A stretch of 22,449 nucleotides of DNA, taken from Vairimorpha apis BRL 01 (Eukaryota; Microsporidia; Nosematidae). Positions 1-9,887 of the stretch are shown here, one piece after another. The position numbers and the translations under genes were made by a program. The notes below the pieces were generated by a model. That model saw only the letters and a list, made by a program, of their open reading frames with translations. It was not told the DNA's origin and made no database searches. Location of the stretch: NCBI GenBank assembly GCA_000447185.1, contig KE647200.1, positions 33,226-55,674 on the forward strand, given 5' to 3'. The stretch's first letter is position 1. Every line of letters starts with the position of its first letter.

Positions 1-600
1 GTTTCTGTTCGTAAATACATCATACCACGTCATTACAATTATAACCATCATATTTAAAATACATGGTTTGCCATATCTCATTTATAAGAATTAAGTACTT
101 CCTGCATATTCATTATCGACTATTGAAAGTAGATCTTTGTTGTTTTTTTAATTTTAAATATGAGTATAATTTTTTGTCAATAAATAAAATTTTATGACCA
201 TTTTGCTATCTTTTTATGCGTGTATATTTTTTTATCTTTCAGTTGCTCAGATAAATCATTATTATGACTTTCTAAATAGGAGTGACCTCTGATTTTTTTG
301 TCTTTTAAGTTTTGTACTTTTTAAATAGTAATAGGTTTATATATAACTATCTCTTTTTTACATAATCGAAACTCAACTTAGATCATAATTATTAGTTAAA
401 TGATCTACAGTATAGACATTGTTTCTCTTGTTCACAGAAAAAAATTTATTTAGTAGGAAGCAATACATTGTTTTGAATCTAGCCAGATTATTCCTTTTCA
501 TCAGAAATATTAAATAGTCCCTCATGCTTAATAGTTTGTGGTCTTGTATCTTATATAACTTTCCGTGATTGGTTCGTTTTTTAATATTCTTGTAAAGCAT
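1..600 (-). pseudogene. Copy A: zinc-knuckle and REL-endonuclease remnant
   Basis: The segment 373-600 is open and ends with NNVYTVDHLTNNYDLS, which matches the copy B and D knuckles around VDH(M/L). The cysteines of the knuckle are replaced here (for example Tyr where the last Cys should be), so it could not bind zinc. Downstream, in shifting frames, KIRGHS (near 285-300) and IVMTWYDVFTNRN (1-39) match the REL domain of other copies (IIPYVMT in copy E). In the family this domain nicks the target DNA to prime reverse transcription. Several stops interrupt it, the first right after NNYDLS. It is a dead remnant. Confidence 0.75.
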
Positions 601-641
601 ATCTTGTAAGCTACAACTAGCATTTTAATGTTGATCATACC

Positions 642-661
642 TATATATATATATATATATT
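642..661. repeat. (TA)n microsatellite
   Basis: About ten uninterrupted TA units followed by a T-run. It lies inside copy A, between the zinc-knuckle part and the thumb part, and probably grew after the copy died. Confidence 0.9.
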
Positions 662-819
662 TTTTTATTTTAGGTAAATCGCTATTTATTACCAGTAAGA
701 TTTAGTATCTTTTCATTATGAGTATTGTTGCACATTTTCCTGGCTTTTTTTAACTAATTTACTAAATCATACATATTTAAAAACATATTTTTACTTCTGT
801 GCTCAATACAAGCAAGAGC

Positions 820-1986
820 TCTTTTTATTTCTCTAATAAAAAGATTAGGCTTTCTTTACAGACTAACTGTGATATATATGTGGTGCTTTATAAGAACCTG
901 GGAATTTTAAAATCAAGTTTTTATATTCTTGCAGTTTTAATCTCAAAAGTCCACATAAAGATTAATAATCGTGAATACTAAATCGTCTATGGCTTTTTTA
1001 TATTGAAAAAGTTAAATTTTGCTATTATAGTCTTTCAACATATTGTAAGATCTCGTTATTTATCTTTTTAAATGTCTTTTTCTTAATTATACTAGAAGTG
1101 TCATTAAGGATATCTACATACATGTCGCCTTGTATCCCTTTAGTACTACAAAATTATCTTTACACTTATTACGTTTGTGGAAGTTTTTTTCGATTATCTT
1201 CTAGTCTAACAGTTTAAAATAAATGTTTGGTTTTTTTTAAATATCTTCTAATAACAATGAACTTATCTTAGTTCTTTGCAATGAAATTAAGTCAACATTA
1301 ATTAGAATATTATTTGTGGCGAATGATTGGATGTCTATTTGATATCTACACTTATAAACTTCAATTTTAGTTTTTTTTACAAAGAATCTATACATAAAAA
1401 CAATAGAAGAAATAAAAAGTCATTTTGTATTATAACTTATCTCTCTTATTTTTCGAAGATCATTTATTTATGTGGCACTGTTTTACTTTAGCTCCTAAAA
1501 ATCTATTTTTCATCGAGTAAAGTTTGGCATTTATATACATGATAAAAGATAATTATAATCTAAAGTGTCTTAAACCTTTTTACATTTATTTACAAGTCTT
1601 TTCAAAGTTGTTATTTTCTTTAAAGGTAGCTAAATTCACATAACTTGCTTCTAGCTCCTTGTATTAATTGAGCTGTTGCAATACATTCTCTGCTAACAAT
1701 GCTTTATTATCCATAATCAAATGCATAAGTTATGTAGAACTTTATTTATAAGTTTAAACAGGTTAACATAATGTTATGGTCTTATATATCTACCAAATAT
1801 TGTTATACCTTTTAGAATCAGTATGTCTTCTTTTCAAAACCAATTTTCTGGTGTTTTCTTATTTAAAATAACATTCTTTATGCTGTAAAAGGGAAGGATG
1901 TAATTTAATACATTTCTTAATAGAAAGTTGTAGATATCATCACTTCCGAATGTTTTATTTTGTGAGATATTTAATAATATATAACT
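820..1986 (-). pseudogene. Copy A: reverse transcriptase remnant
   Basis: The reading frame from 1986 down to 1837 has 50 codons between stops and includes KTFGSDDIYNFLL and NKKTPENWF, aligning with the WKAAGPD and YNFF block at the N-terminal edge of the RT in copies B to E. Further on, MHLIMDNKALLAENV (about 1660-1710) aligns with the fingers segment MQLMVEERNLISDN of copy B. TVRLEDNRKKLPQT (about 1170-1215) aligns with the post-catalytic TVGLEMN segment. LIKHHIYITVSL and REIKRALACIE (about 805-895) align with LIKYHIHQQN and RNKLGRGLNSIE. The catalytic palm motif is not recognisable: NVDLIS sits where F(I/V)DDLK is expected. Frames change several times and stops are frequent. Confidence 0.75.
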
Positions 1987-3150
1987 TCAGTAAATATATA
2001 ACAAATGGTTGCTCTTCGAATTTGAAAAGTAGTTTATGATCTATTAAATAAGATATTACTCATATCTGTGTAATATATTTTGTTATACATATTAAACCGA
2101 AAGATCTTGTCTTTTTTCTACCCTATATTCGATTTTTTAAGATCTCTAAGTTATATATGGAAGCTTTATCTGTGAAGCTTAAATCTTTGATTGTTTTGTC
2201 AACATTTTTACGCTTTTGGATGACCTCGAATTTTTTAGCTGTTCCACACTTTTCATACAAATCAAGCCATCACTTAGACTATCATTATGCAAGATAACTT
2301 TTAAATATACCTCATGCATAATTCATTTGACTTTAATTGTTTAAAAAAGAAAGCTTTTTAAAGTCTTTGACTCAAAAAGAATATTTAAAATAACGTTTAT
2401 GCATTTAATTTTTTCAATATGCTTTCCTTTTATATAAGTGGTTTTACTTTATTTCAGGTAAGTAACATTATGATAGAAAATTTGATTCAATTTCAATATT
2501 CGCACTTTATTATTCATATTATTTAGAGGGTATTTTAAGTCTAGCATTCAAAAAACTTAATCAAAACTTTAAGTCTTAAGACGTAAATCTTTGTAAATAA
2601 AATTTTCTTGATTCTTTCAACTTCCTCTACTCTTTTTTTATAAAGAAAAGTATCTTCCCCTTAAATATTTTGAGAGTTTAAAATTAAATTTTAACTAAAA
2701 ATAGGCTACATTTGACTGCTAGATTAATAATTATATTTTTCCTTTTAATAGCTTCTTGTTTAAATTCTCGATTTGAGCATTGTTTTCCATTACTGGTTTT
2801 AAGGGCTTTTTATATTTTTCTCATTAATTAAAGAAGATCTACGTTGTTATTATATTTTTAAAAAAGACATCTTAACTTTTTCCATCCTTCCCTTTGCATT
2901 CTGTAAAATTTAGTAATTATAGCAAATAGTGAAGCTTAGAACAAAGGTATATACATGTATTCTCTTTGCATCATCTTTGCAGCTTCTAAATTTGTCTTTT
3001 GAAATTATTTCAACAGTTTATTATGATTCATCATTGTTTTCCGTCTGCAATTTTATCTTAACCTTATGTTATCACTTTACATTAGTATATATTCTATAAG
3101 GCTAACAATCAACTTAAATTTTTTTGATAAGATACTACTCAATAACTTAG

Positions 3151-3506
3151 AATGTTTTTTCCATTCAATCAAGAAGCTAACATTCATGAAAATATATTAT
3201 AAGTTTACTTCCAAGTTTAAAATAAATATTATAAAAATAAATATATTTAATCATCTTTAACTTCCAAGAAAAATGAAAATCTATATAATATATGTATATA
3301 CATTATGATTCTACAAAATTTACTTCTAAAATATAAAAAACACATAAAACACACATGAATACTAAAATCTAAAATATTGCTGTACTACATTAAAATTTGA
3401 GCCTTTGTTATTTTTTTATTAACTGTTTTAATGATATGAAAAATAAAAAAGTCTAAATTAATAAAATCATTCCTGTACAACATTTTGCCTTAAAATATGA
3501 ATCTAC
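3151..3506. other. A+T-rich gap, no gene seen
   Basis: Between the inferred 5' end of copy A and the short broken frame at 3507. Base composition is balanced A/T here, unlike the T-rich plus strand of copy A. I see no coding similarity, tRNA or clear repeat. Confidence 0.5.
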
Positions 3507-3698
3507 TCATGACATATAGTCGTCTGTGCTTTTAGTGCTATACTCTCTTTCATTGCTGATTGAACTCGATGGTAAAGGCATTGTTCTTCTTTTTTTATTA
3601 ACTACAATATAACTATCAGTGCTTATTTCAATTTCCTATAGTTCTTCAAAACTGTATCTGTCAATATTACTAAAGGAATTTTTTTCTTGTATGGTCAT
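3507..3698 (-). pseudogene. Unknown 63-codon reading frame with one internal TAG
   Basis: The frame starts at an ATG (3696-3698) that follows a TGA two codons upstream, and ends with TGA (3507-3509). A single TAG stands at codon 21 (3636-3638). The translation looks like real protein: MTIQEKNSF at the start, then a hydrophilic stretch containing IEISTDSYIVV, then a serine-rich tail with KKRRTMPLPSSS and ending TKSTDDYMS. This is richer in codon variety than the random A+T-rich frames nearby. I do not recognise it. It could be a scrap of a cellular gene, a 5' reading frame linked to copy A (which lies downstream on the same strand), or sequence carried in with copy B. The TAG may be a mutation or a sequencing error. 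Confidence 0.4.
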
Positions 3699-3983
3699 AC
3701 AAGTTCATATAAAATTAATCATCAACACTTTCCACTTCATTTTATTTTTTTTGTAAATGTCGTATGGGATTTTAATATTGTAAAAAATTGCATATATAAC
3801 ACAAAAATTTATTTTTAAATAGAATGGAGCATTTACCATGTAGCGTTCTAACGAAAGTAATAAAATAGTGAAATTTTTTATTTAGAATATACTTGTATTA
3901 TATGTATTTATATCATCACAATTAGAAAAAGTTAACTTTAAACACAATTTGTTATTCCAATTTCTTCTTCGTAGTTACTTGTT
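3699..3983. other. A+T-rich sequence after the copy B coding end
   Basis: It lies just downstream of the last readable codon of copy B (minus strand) and probably contains its 3' untranslated region. No polyA tail, tandem 3' repeat or target-site duplication could be recognised by eye. Confidence 0.4.
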
Positions 3984-4042
3984 TTACTTAATAATTTGTT
4001 CGTCTCTGCGTGCTCCTGTAGAAAGACTTTCTAATGTCATTT

Positions 4043-4620
4043 TTAGCACTCTGACTTGTAAATATGCCTGCGTTGGATGTCTATATTTAATTCACTACTA
4101 AATTTTTTGTAAAAGGTCGTTGTAATTCCCTCCCGTGACATGACGTAAGGTATTATACTAGTATTGTAAACATTCATTGATTCATATTGATTTGTTAGAA
4201 AATCATACTTGTGATTTTTGTTTGATTCGACCGCCTGAAGGTTGTTGAAGCTTGTAATTTCTATCTCGAATATTAAAAATTCCTTTTTAATTTTATCTAA
4301 TATGAAAACATAGGTTTTATTGTACTTTACTTTAATACCTGTGGGTATTCTAGTATATATCCGGATTTTTACATTTTTATTCGATGTGCACTCTTGCAAT
4401 GAGTAGTTCCTTATTTTATTAGATTTTGTAAGGAAATAAATAAGGCAAAGCTGGATATGTATACACCTCAAAGCTTTGTTATGCCTCCTAATATAATCAT
4501 GTGACAGCATTCTATCACATTGGATAGTCATATGGTCTACCGACTTGTATTTGTCCCTACAATGAGGACATTTAATTCCTTTTGATTAAAAGATATTCCT
4601 GTCTTGCAATGCGCAAAGTG
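4043..4620 (-). pseudogene. Copy B: CCHC zinc knuckle plus REL endonuclease domain
   Basis: In R2-type elements this region binds and nicks the target DNA. The knuckle CPHCRDKYKSVDHMTIQC (4517-4570) has intact CX2CX8HX4C spacing. It is followed by HDYIRRHNKALRCIH, which corresponds to the conserved RHN helix of R2-type endonucleases. The open part runs to 4043 with about 160 codons and includes VKIRIYTRI, KEFLIFEIEIT, NHKYDFLTNQ and IIPYVMS. The PD of the PD-(D/E)XK core is changed: NKTYVF has Tyr (codon 4310-4312) where the family has Asp, so cutting would be lost even though the frame is open. After 4060 the frame shifts into the tail. This is the longest undamaged piece of any non-LTR copy here. 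Confidence 0.85.
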
Positions 4621-4905
4621 CCCTTCCTCTCGAAGTTTCATATTTCAATGCTTAAGCCAAGATAAAAGATTCTAAGATGAAAATCAAAAAGTTGGTTCTT
4701 ATTCTCTATAGTTTTGAGTATTTGATTATTTGATAAATCACTATACAGGTAAGACTTCCGTGCTTCATCAAGCAACTTAATCAAATGTGCTCCTTCAATA
4801 TTGTATTTACATTTTAAAAAGCTTTCGATTTTGAGAGATGTGTATTTCCATTTCTCTCGATTTTAAGAATTGCTTTTATCCCTAGAAATATTTCCTGGAT
4901 CGATT

Positions 4906-5193
4906 TTAAGGTATTTTCAAGTTGAAAAGCATACGTTTACTTTTCAACTCAATACTATTCAGACCTCTTCCTAGCTTATTCCTTGACAAATACAACTTTT
5001 CTTTGTACGCATTTTGTTGATGTATATGGTATTTGATTAGAATACTATAAATACCATCATCTATACTCTTGAACTGGTCTGGCTCCATTTCCACAATTCC
5101 AACAAAATAATTTATTTGAGATATCGCATATTCGTTTACTGCTCGTATTAAATTTTTTTGCATTAAGTCTTGTTTTACATAGAGTTTCATCAC
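4906..5193 (-). pseudogene. Copy B: RT thumb segment
   Basis: Open for 95 codons. It contains NLIRAVNEYAISQINYF, MEPDQFKSIDDGIYS, ILIKYHIHQQNAYKEKLYL and NKLGRGLNSIELK. The same sequence landmarks return in copies A, C, D and E, which allowed all five to be aligned. It follows the palm domain and precedes the zinc knuckle by about 350 bp. The Met at the start is not a genuine initiator: the segment continues a longer protein from another frame (LCKTRLNAK is read in the neighbouring frame just upstream). Confidence 0.85.
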
Positions 5194-5760
5194 TGGACTC
5201 GATAGATTTTACAATTTTTTCAACTGTATTCTTCATATTTTCACCAACTCTGCTCTCTGTGATGCCAAGATAATTATATCCTCGTAAGACTCTAAAAGTT
5301 TAGCATCATCCTCACAGATTACAGAGTTGGTTGCTGATTTGTCTATATTCATCTCGAGTCCCACAGTTCTAAAAATTCCTTAGTCTCGTTCACCATCAAT
5401 TTTAAAACATTTTCGGTCTCAGAAAATAGTTTCTAATCTTCAATAAACAAAAGATGGTTACAGCTGTAGCTAACATCTTCCAGTTCGATCTCAATTTTTG
5501 GATACATATCGTTGAGTCTTTTATTAGAAGGTCCATACATAAAACGAAGATAAGATGATAAAGCAATCTCCTTGAAGTTTTCCTCTTTTAACTTTTTTGT
5601 TCAAAATTGTCCAGTTTTTATATCTGTTTTTAAGTTCCATTTTAAAGCAATCAGTTTCATAAACTTTATCATTCATTTAGTTAGTTATAACTTTCTATGC
5701 ATTTAATAAAGTATTTGTGTGTTACAGAGTAAAATATTTCTTGACATCAATCATGGTGTT
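5194..5760 (-). pseudogene. Copy B: RT palm with altered catalytic motif
   Basis: Read in three frames. Motif A is present as IDVKK followed, after a shift, by FYSVTHKYFIKCIES; the first Asp of motif A is kept. The LQGD block (about 5565) matches the usual GxLQGDSLSPLLF segment of LINE-type RTs, followed by a shifted FVLCMDLL. The catalytic F-x-D-D motif is NHLLFIED (FIED at 5436-5447), with the first Asp replaced by Glu and a TAG right after it. VNETKEF, CEDDAKLLES and YNYLGITESRVGENM follow. The domain order is as in functional enzymes, but the frame is broken repeatedly. Confidence 0.85.
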
Positions 5761-6125
5761 TTAATGCCAAAGTTATTAGCTTTATTAAGCATGATACGAG
5801 TAAGCATTTGCTCTTTAGCGTTCAACACTTTTCTCACAGTATTCATATGATTGTCAGAAATAAGGTTCCTTTCTTCCACCATAAGCTGCATTACAGCAGT
5901 GACACATCTGGTTGTCAGCTTGTACAAGTTAGACATGCATTTAATAGGTCTAAAATCTTTGCCAGATTGTGTAATTCCTCATAAACACCATTTATCTGAC
6001 TGTTTATTATCTAAACATATAGTTTTAATAATATTGTACAAGTCCTTATGAATTGTAGTCACTTTTGATAAATAAATTTGAGATCCTATCTGGCCCCGCT
6101 GCTTTCCAGCATAGAAGCCATTTAA
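5751..6125 (-). pseudogene. Copy B: RT fingers and preceding WKAAGPD block
   Basis: WKAAGPDRISNLFIK (about 6063-6110) is the conserved block in front of the RT core of many LINE-type elements. GITQSGKDFRPIKC leads straight into SNLYKLTTRCVTAVMQ and then LMVEERNLISDN (5936-5860), the fingers motifs 1 and 2 with the usual F-R-P-I. The segment NTVRKVLNAKEQML follows. The open frame ends at a TAA just before motif A. A TGA lies between the two blocks (near 5980). Confidence 0.85.
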
Positions 6126-6755
6126 AGATTTCATAAATTCTTCTGTCATAGGAAATCATATACTCTCATTATTGGTTCTTTATACTTAAAGATACATTCA
6201 TCTAAGAGGTCTTCATCAGTTTCACCGTTATCAAGTTCCTACATCTTTGACCATGTGTTCTTAATTTCCTCAGCTGACACATAAAAAGTTGTCTCGGCTT
6301 TATCAGAGAGATCCCTGTAGAATCTACCCAGATTAAGTTCAAATTTAGCGTTTTCCCTTCTGAAAAGTTTTCTTTTCTCATGCTTACTGTTTTTTTCCAT
6401 AAATGTTGATTCTATCAGACAAGCTATAAATTACTTTCTGAAGATCTTTCAAAACATCCAGTATGAAACCATACGATCTCATAATTTGTCTCGCATCCTT
6501 GATATCTTTTCCATAACAGATTTACTTTCATCCTTATACTTAGACAGTAAAGCTTTCTTTGTATTAAACTCAAGTACCTTTTTATTGATGCTCTCTTGTC
6601 TTACACTTTTTTAAACCTTTTTTATTGTCAAACTTTCGTATGATAGATGTAAGCATTGTAAATTTCTTGCGGCCTCCGTCATGTGTTTATGGGTTGGGTT
6701 AATATAAAATCTCCTACTATTTTGTTTAGCATCTCAATCATTTCGAAATCTACCT

Positions 6756-6998
6756 TCAAAGAGCAAACCTTTCTGGTAGGTTTACATCAGTAATTGACCC
6801 TTTACAGAGTTCCTTCCACGTATTTAGGAACTCTGTTTTTACTCTTGTTTTCAAGGCAGACTCTTGTAATGAGGTTGTAGAGAAAACATCTTCAAACGAT
6901 TTGACGCGTTTTCTGCTTCCTTCCACTTTAAACCTCTTTATTCCAATTGTTGCCCCTGATGTTGACAAAAGAGCCCCTTTTGCACTATGTTTAAACAA
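6756..6998 (-). pseudogene. Copy B: N-terminal half, second open stretch
   Basis: Eighty codons without a stop, including FKHSAKGALLSTSGATIG, RFKVEGSRKRVKSFEDVF and ELCKGSITDVNLPERFAL. It is basic and has no motif I can name; R2-type elements often carry DNA-binding zinc fingers or Myb-like folds here, but none is visible. Assigned to the element because it lies upstream of the RT on the same strand and ends where the linker begins. Its Met is not necessarily the start. Confidence 0.55.
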
Positions 6999-7027
6999 AG
7001 TTTCAGAAATTTATAGTTTTAAACTTT

Positions 7028-7302
7028 TCACAATAAAAGGAGACTAATCTCAGTCAACCTTCTCTGAGCATCTGTTTCCATCTGCTTAAAATGACCTTTA
7101 AATTTTCTCCTGGCCAATCTCGTTCCGACCTTGTACATCACTGAGAATAATAACCAGGAAGCTGCCGAGTTAGAAATTTTGGCCTTGATAATTGTTCTTT
7201 CGTCTTCAAAACCCTTTTGTGACTTTGATTCATAGCTACGAGCTGCTGTAGTTAGTTTATCGTTGGTATCTTCAGCTCCTTGTTTTTCTTTTTTAAACAC
7301 AT
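7028..7302 (-). pseudogene. Copy B: N-terminal half, first open stretch
   Basis: Ninety codons open on the minus strand, with KKEKQGAEDTNDKLTTAA, SQKGFEDERTIIKAKI and LARRKFKGHFKQM. No known domain is recognised. The frame begins at a GTG (7298-7300); an ATG overlaps it one frame away (7300-7302), so the true initiator has been lost to a shift or lies further out. The sharp change to non-coding, balanced A+T sequence just beyond 7302 suggests that this is close to the 5' end of the element. Confidence 0.55.
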
Positions 7303-9549
7303 TATTTTGTAATATAAATATATTATTGATAAATTATTAATTATATTACAAATATAACTATGAATATATAATATAAAATATTTTATTTAAGCATATCATA
7401 TTTCTTAAAAAACAAACATTATTTTTATTAATTAGGATTAAATTTAATTAACTGAATATTATCTGACTATAATTTGATCCCAAATAATGTTAGATGTCGT
7501 CTTATGACAACATACAAGTGCAAAAAATTAAAAATATAAATATTTTGTAACAAATTTTTATTTTGTTTTGTTTTGCACTTTAATTTTTGATTAGTTTAAT
7601 ACAAAAAAATTACATTAAAACAAGAAATTATTTTCATTTAATTATGTTTAAAATATTTAAAATGGTTACAGTTTTTTTAAAAAAATAAAATTTATATTTT
7701 AAATAGTTTTTTTAGATTTTTTTATTTTTGTGCATATAACATTTTACTTAAAATATTATTTATATGTTAAGAAATTGAATAATTATATAAAGCAAAAGTT
7801 ATTTGTTAAAATTCAATTACTTATATATATACACTTAATGTTAAATTGTATATATTGAAATGTATTTTTTACTTATAAACAACATATAATAATTATTATT
7901 ATTTCTTACTCCAATAAAAACTATATATAACATAACTATTTTAGATAAAAGTTACTAAAAAACATGTTTCTTTTGAATCAAAAAGTTGTTGCTATAATAA
8001 TATAAATATTGCTTATATTTTTTTATAAAAAGTTAAAAACAAAAATAATACAATATAAATAAACAATTAAATTAAATGTTAAAAATACAAAATAAAAGAA
8101 ATACATGTTTTGATTAGTACCGTATTATAATTACCACATGATTAAAATTTTAACATGTTTTTAAAATCAAACTTTTCGCCAAAATTAATATAATATATTA
8201 TATAAAAATAAAAAGAAGCGATTAGAATAGACGCATAAGAACGTTAATTAATAGCAATATGTCACAGCGTGCAACGACGTATGAAAATATAAACAACAAT
8301 ACAAAAAAATTAATTATAAAAACAAATCTATAAAATTTCATAATTGCATCATAGAAAAGTACTTCTCTTCCTGTCTTTTCTCTTGGGCTGATGCTATAAA
8401 TACTAAATAATAATTTATATTTTTTAATATTGTTGATGTTATAAAAGTAAATCTTAGTGATGTGTATAATTCAACACAAAATTTTATTTAAATATACATT
8501 AAAATTTGAATAAATTAACAGAAATTGATTTTTTTTGCATAAGATCCAATAATTTACAAAAAAAACATTATAGATTTATAAACACAGAATCTTAAACACA
8601 TAATACAAATAAAAATAAAAAATTAATAATATTAAAGACTAATAAAATAATATAAATTGTTGGGATATATCATCATTAACATTTGTTAAAAATAATTATA
8701 AGAATAATATTAATGTCAATAAATGTAAAATTTATAAGAAAATATACTGGATGTAATTAATCTTTTCAAATATAAAAATACAAATTATATAATTTTTGTA
8801 TTTACAACTTTATAATGATTAAAAATTTTAATAATTTGTAATATACAAGTTTTTAAAGTTTAAAAGAGAATTTTAAAAAATACATTAATAATTGATTTAC
8901 ATATTTAATTATAAAAACATTTTAACCTAAAAGTAAAAATCATAAACTTATAATAATTATATAAAACTCAATTTACATTGTAAGATTTTATTTTTTTTAC
9001 ATTTTTGTATTTATTAAATATGTTTCAAAAATCTATTATGTATCATTACAATTCAAAAATGTTTGACAGTAAGAGAAAAATGTAAAGTATAAATAAAAAT
9101 TCTTTTTATTTAAATATCGTGATTACGATAATAAGTGTCATACATGATAACTTAATCATAATCATATAGATAATGGAAAACTTATTTTCATACAAAATAG
9201 AGTTTATGATGACAAATTATAATAATTTTTAAAGTAATTAAATTATAAATATAATAGAATATACTGTTTGAAGCTTCACAGAGGAAAAAAATTTAAATCA
9301 AAAGTTTTATAAATAACTGCTCGTTTGACGACATCAAAACAAATTTTTTAAAAAAGTCATGTTTAAATTATTTTAACACAATAATTAAGTTTTTTAAAGA
9401 GTTTTTGTTTAATATTTTTGAAATAAAATAATTAAAAATAAAATATTAGAAAATAAAGATGTAAAATTTTGTTTTACGATGAAGAACAAATATTTAAAAA
9501 ACAATACTTTAATTATGAGAATTTGAAAATAAATATATTGAAGATAATA
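7303..9549. other. 2.2-kb A+T-rich gap between the 5' ends of copies B and C
   Basis: Very low G+C, with stops in all frames and no readable similarity to any copy. If copy C once had a full N-terminal half it would occupy roughly 8400-9549, but I cannot read it, so copy C is either 5' truncated or decayed beyond recognition there. Apart from short inverted repeats near 7500, nothing stands out. Confidence 0.5.
7495..7580. repeat. Two adjacent short inverted repeats
   Basis: An 18-bp hairpin-like sequence, TGTCGTCTTATGACAACA (7495-7512), is followed by a second inverted repeat with perfect 10-bp arms: AAGTGCAAAA (7516-7525) and TTTTGCACTT (7571-7580). The TGT...ACA form of the first resembles the start of the solo LTR at 9888, but no matching LTR end or target-site duplication was found here. 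Confidence 0.45.
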
Positions 9550-9571
9550 ATCAAAATTTACACAATTTATT

Positions 9572-9882
9572 AGTCAAAATGCTTTTAAAGAACTTTTATC
9601 ATACTTACCTATCTAAAAAGCAGCTGCGCTTAAAAGTATATATATATTTTTTGTAGAAAAGTTGAAGTTTTTCTTTGCATTTGTAAAATATTATATCCAA
9701 AGCAACCATAGAAGGAACAAATGAAAAAGAATCGTATTGTATGAAAATGACTTATCAGTCTAAGGCAGCCCATAAAAATAGATTTAAAACTTATAACTGT
9801 ATATCAAACTTTTATAAGATCATAACAAAAATATGTGACTAAAGTAATGCAAGTAGAATTAGAATCAAATGATCTAATTTAA
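9572..9882 (+). pseudogene. Copy C: WKAAGPD block and first part of the RT fingers
   Basis: SQNAFKELLSYLPI is followed by a TAA in place of Trp and then KAAALKS and FFVEKLKF, corresponding to the WKAAGPD and YNFF(I/V)KK block. A second open stretch of about fifty codons runs from ATIEGTNEKESYCMK through NRFKTYNCISNFYKIITK. After a one-base shift, TKVMQVELESNDLI continues the fingers motif and ends at the solo LTR insertion. In copies A, B and D the next residues follow directly (for example ISDN in copy B), which shows where copy C was interrupted. Confidence 0.8.
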
Positions 9883-9887
9883 AGATC
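9883..9887 (+). repeat. Left target-site duplication of the solo LTR (AGATC)
   Basis: AGATC immediately precedes the TGT that opens the solo LTR. The partner at 10163-10167 is AGAAC: four of five bases agree, consistent with a 5-bp duplication that has since mutated. Confidence 0.5.

Larger units (their letters stand above)
1..3150 (-). mobile_element. Copy A: decayed non-LTR retrotransposon (REL-endonuclease type), C-terminus off the left edge
   Basis: The strand complementary to the one given encodes, in broken frames, the same protein as copies B to E. Reading leftward I see the block around GSDDIYNFLL (1834-1986), RT fingers (about 1620-1830), RT palm remnants (about 1130-1320), the thumb segment with LIKHHI (about 820-960), the TVDHL part of the zinc knuckle (397-408) and, at the extreme left, VMTW of the REL domain (about 15-36). 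By comparison with copy B only some 100 to 200 bp of coding sequence is missing to the left. The right boundary is approximate: it comes from copy B's length and from the end of the T-rich plus strand near 3.1 kb. The N-terminal part (2.1-3.1 kb) is too decayed to read. No target-site duplication could be found because one end is absent. Confidence 0.8.
3984..7302 (-). mobile_element. Copy B: nearly full-length decayed non-LTR retrotransposon (REL-endonuclease type)
   Basis: About 3.3 kb of broken coding sequence, the best reference copy in the window. Order on the minus strand: two open N-terminal stretches (7300-7028 and 6998-6756), a linker with an FYRDL-like block near 6330, WKAAGPDRIS (about 6080-6110), RT fingers (5970-5751), palm motif A IDVKK (about 5735-5750), the QGD block (about 5560), palm motif FIED (5436-5447), thumb (5193-4906), zinc knuckle (4517-4570), REL domain (to about 4060) and a tail with TLESLSTGARRDEQIIK ending at TAA (3984-3986). 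A single long polyprotein whose RT is followed by a CCHC knuckle and REL domain is diagnostic of the R2/CRE/NeSL group. At least ten stops or frameshifts make it inactive. Some earlier parts (6760-6130) are read only in fragments. Confidence 0.88.

Noticed and set aside
799..981. A 60-codon plus-strand reading frame
   Set aside because: It is antiparallel to the copy A thumb (LIKHHI region).
3066..3260. A 64-codon plus-strand frame rich in Ile, Asn, Lys and Phe
   Set aside because: Composition is what random A+T-rich DNA gives, and no domain or family match is visible.
5851..6051. A 66-codon plus-strand reading frame
   Set aside because: It is antiparallel to the RT fingers of copy B.
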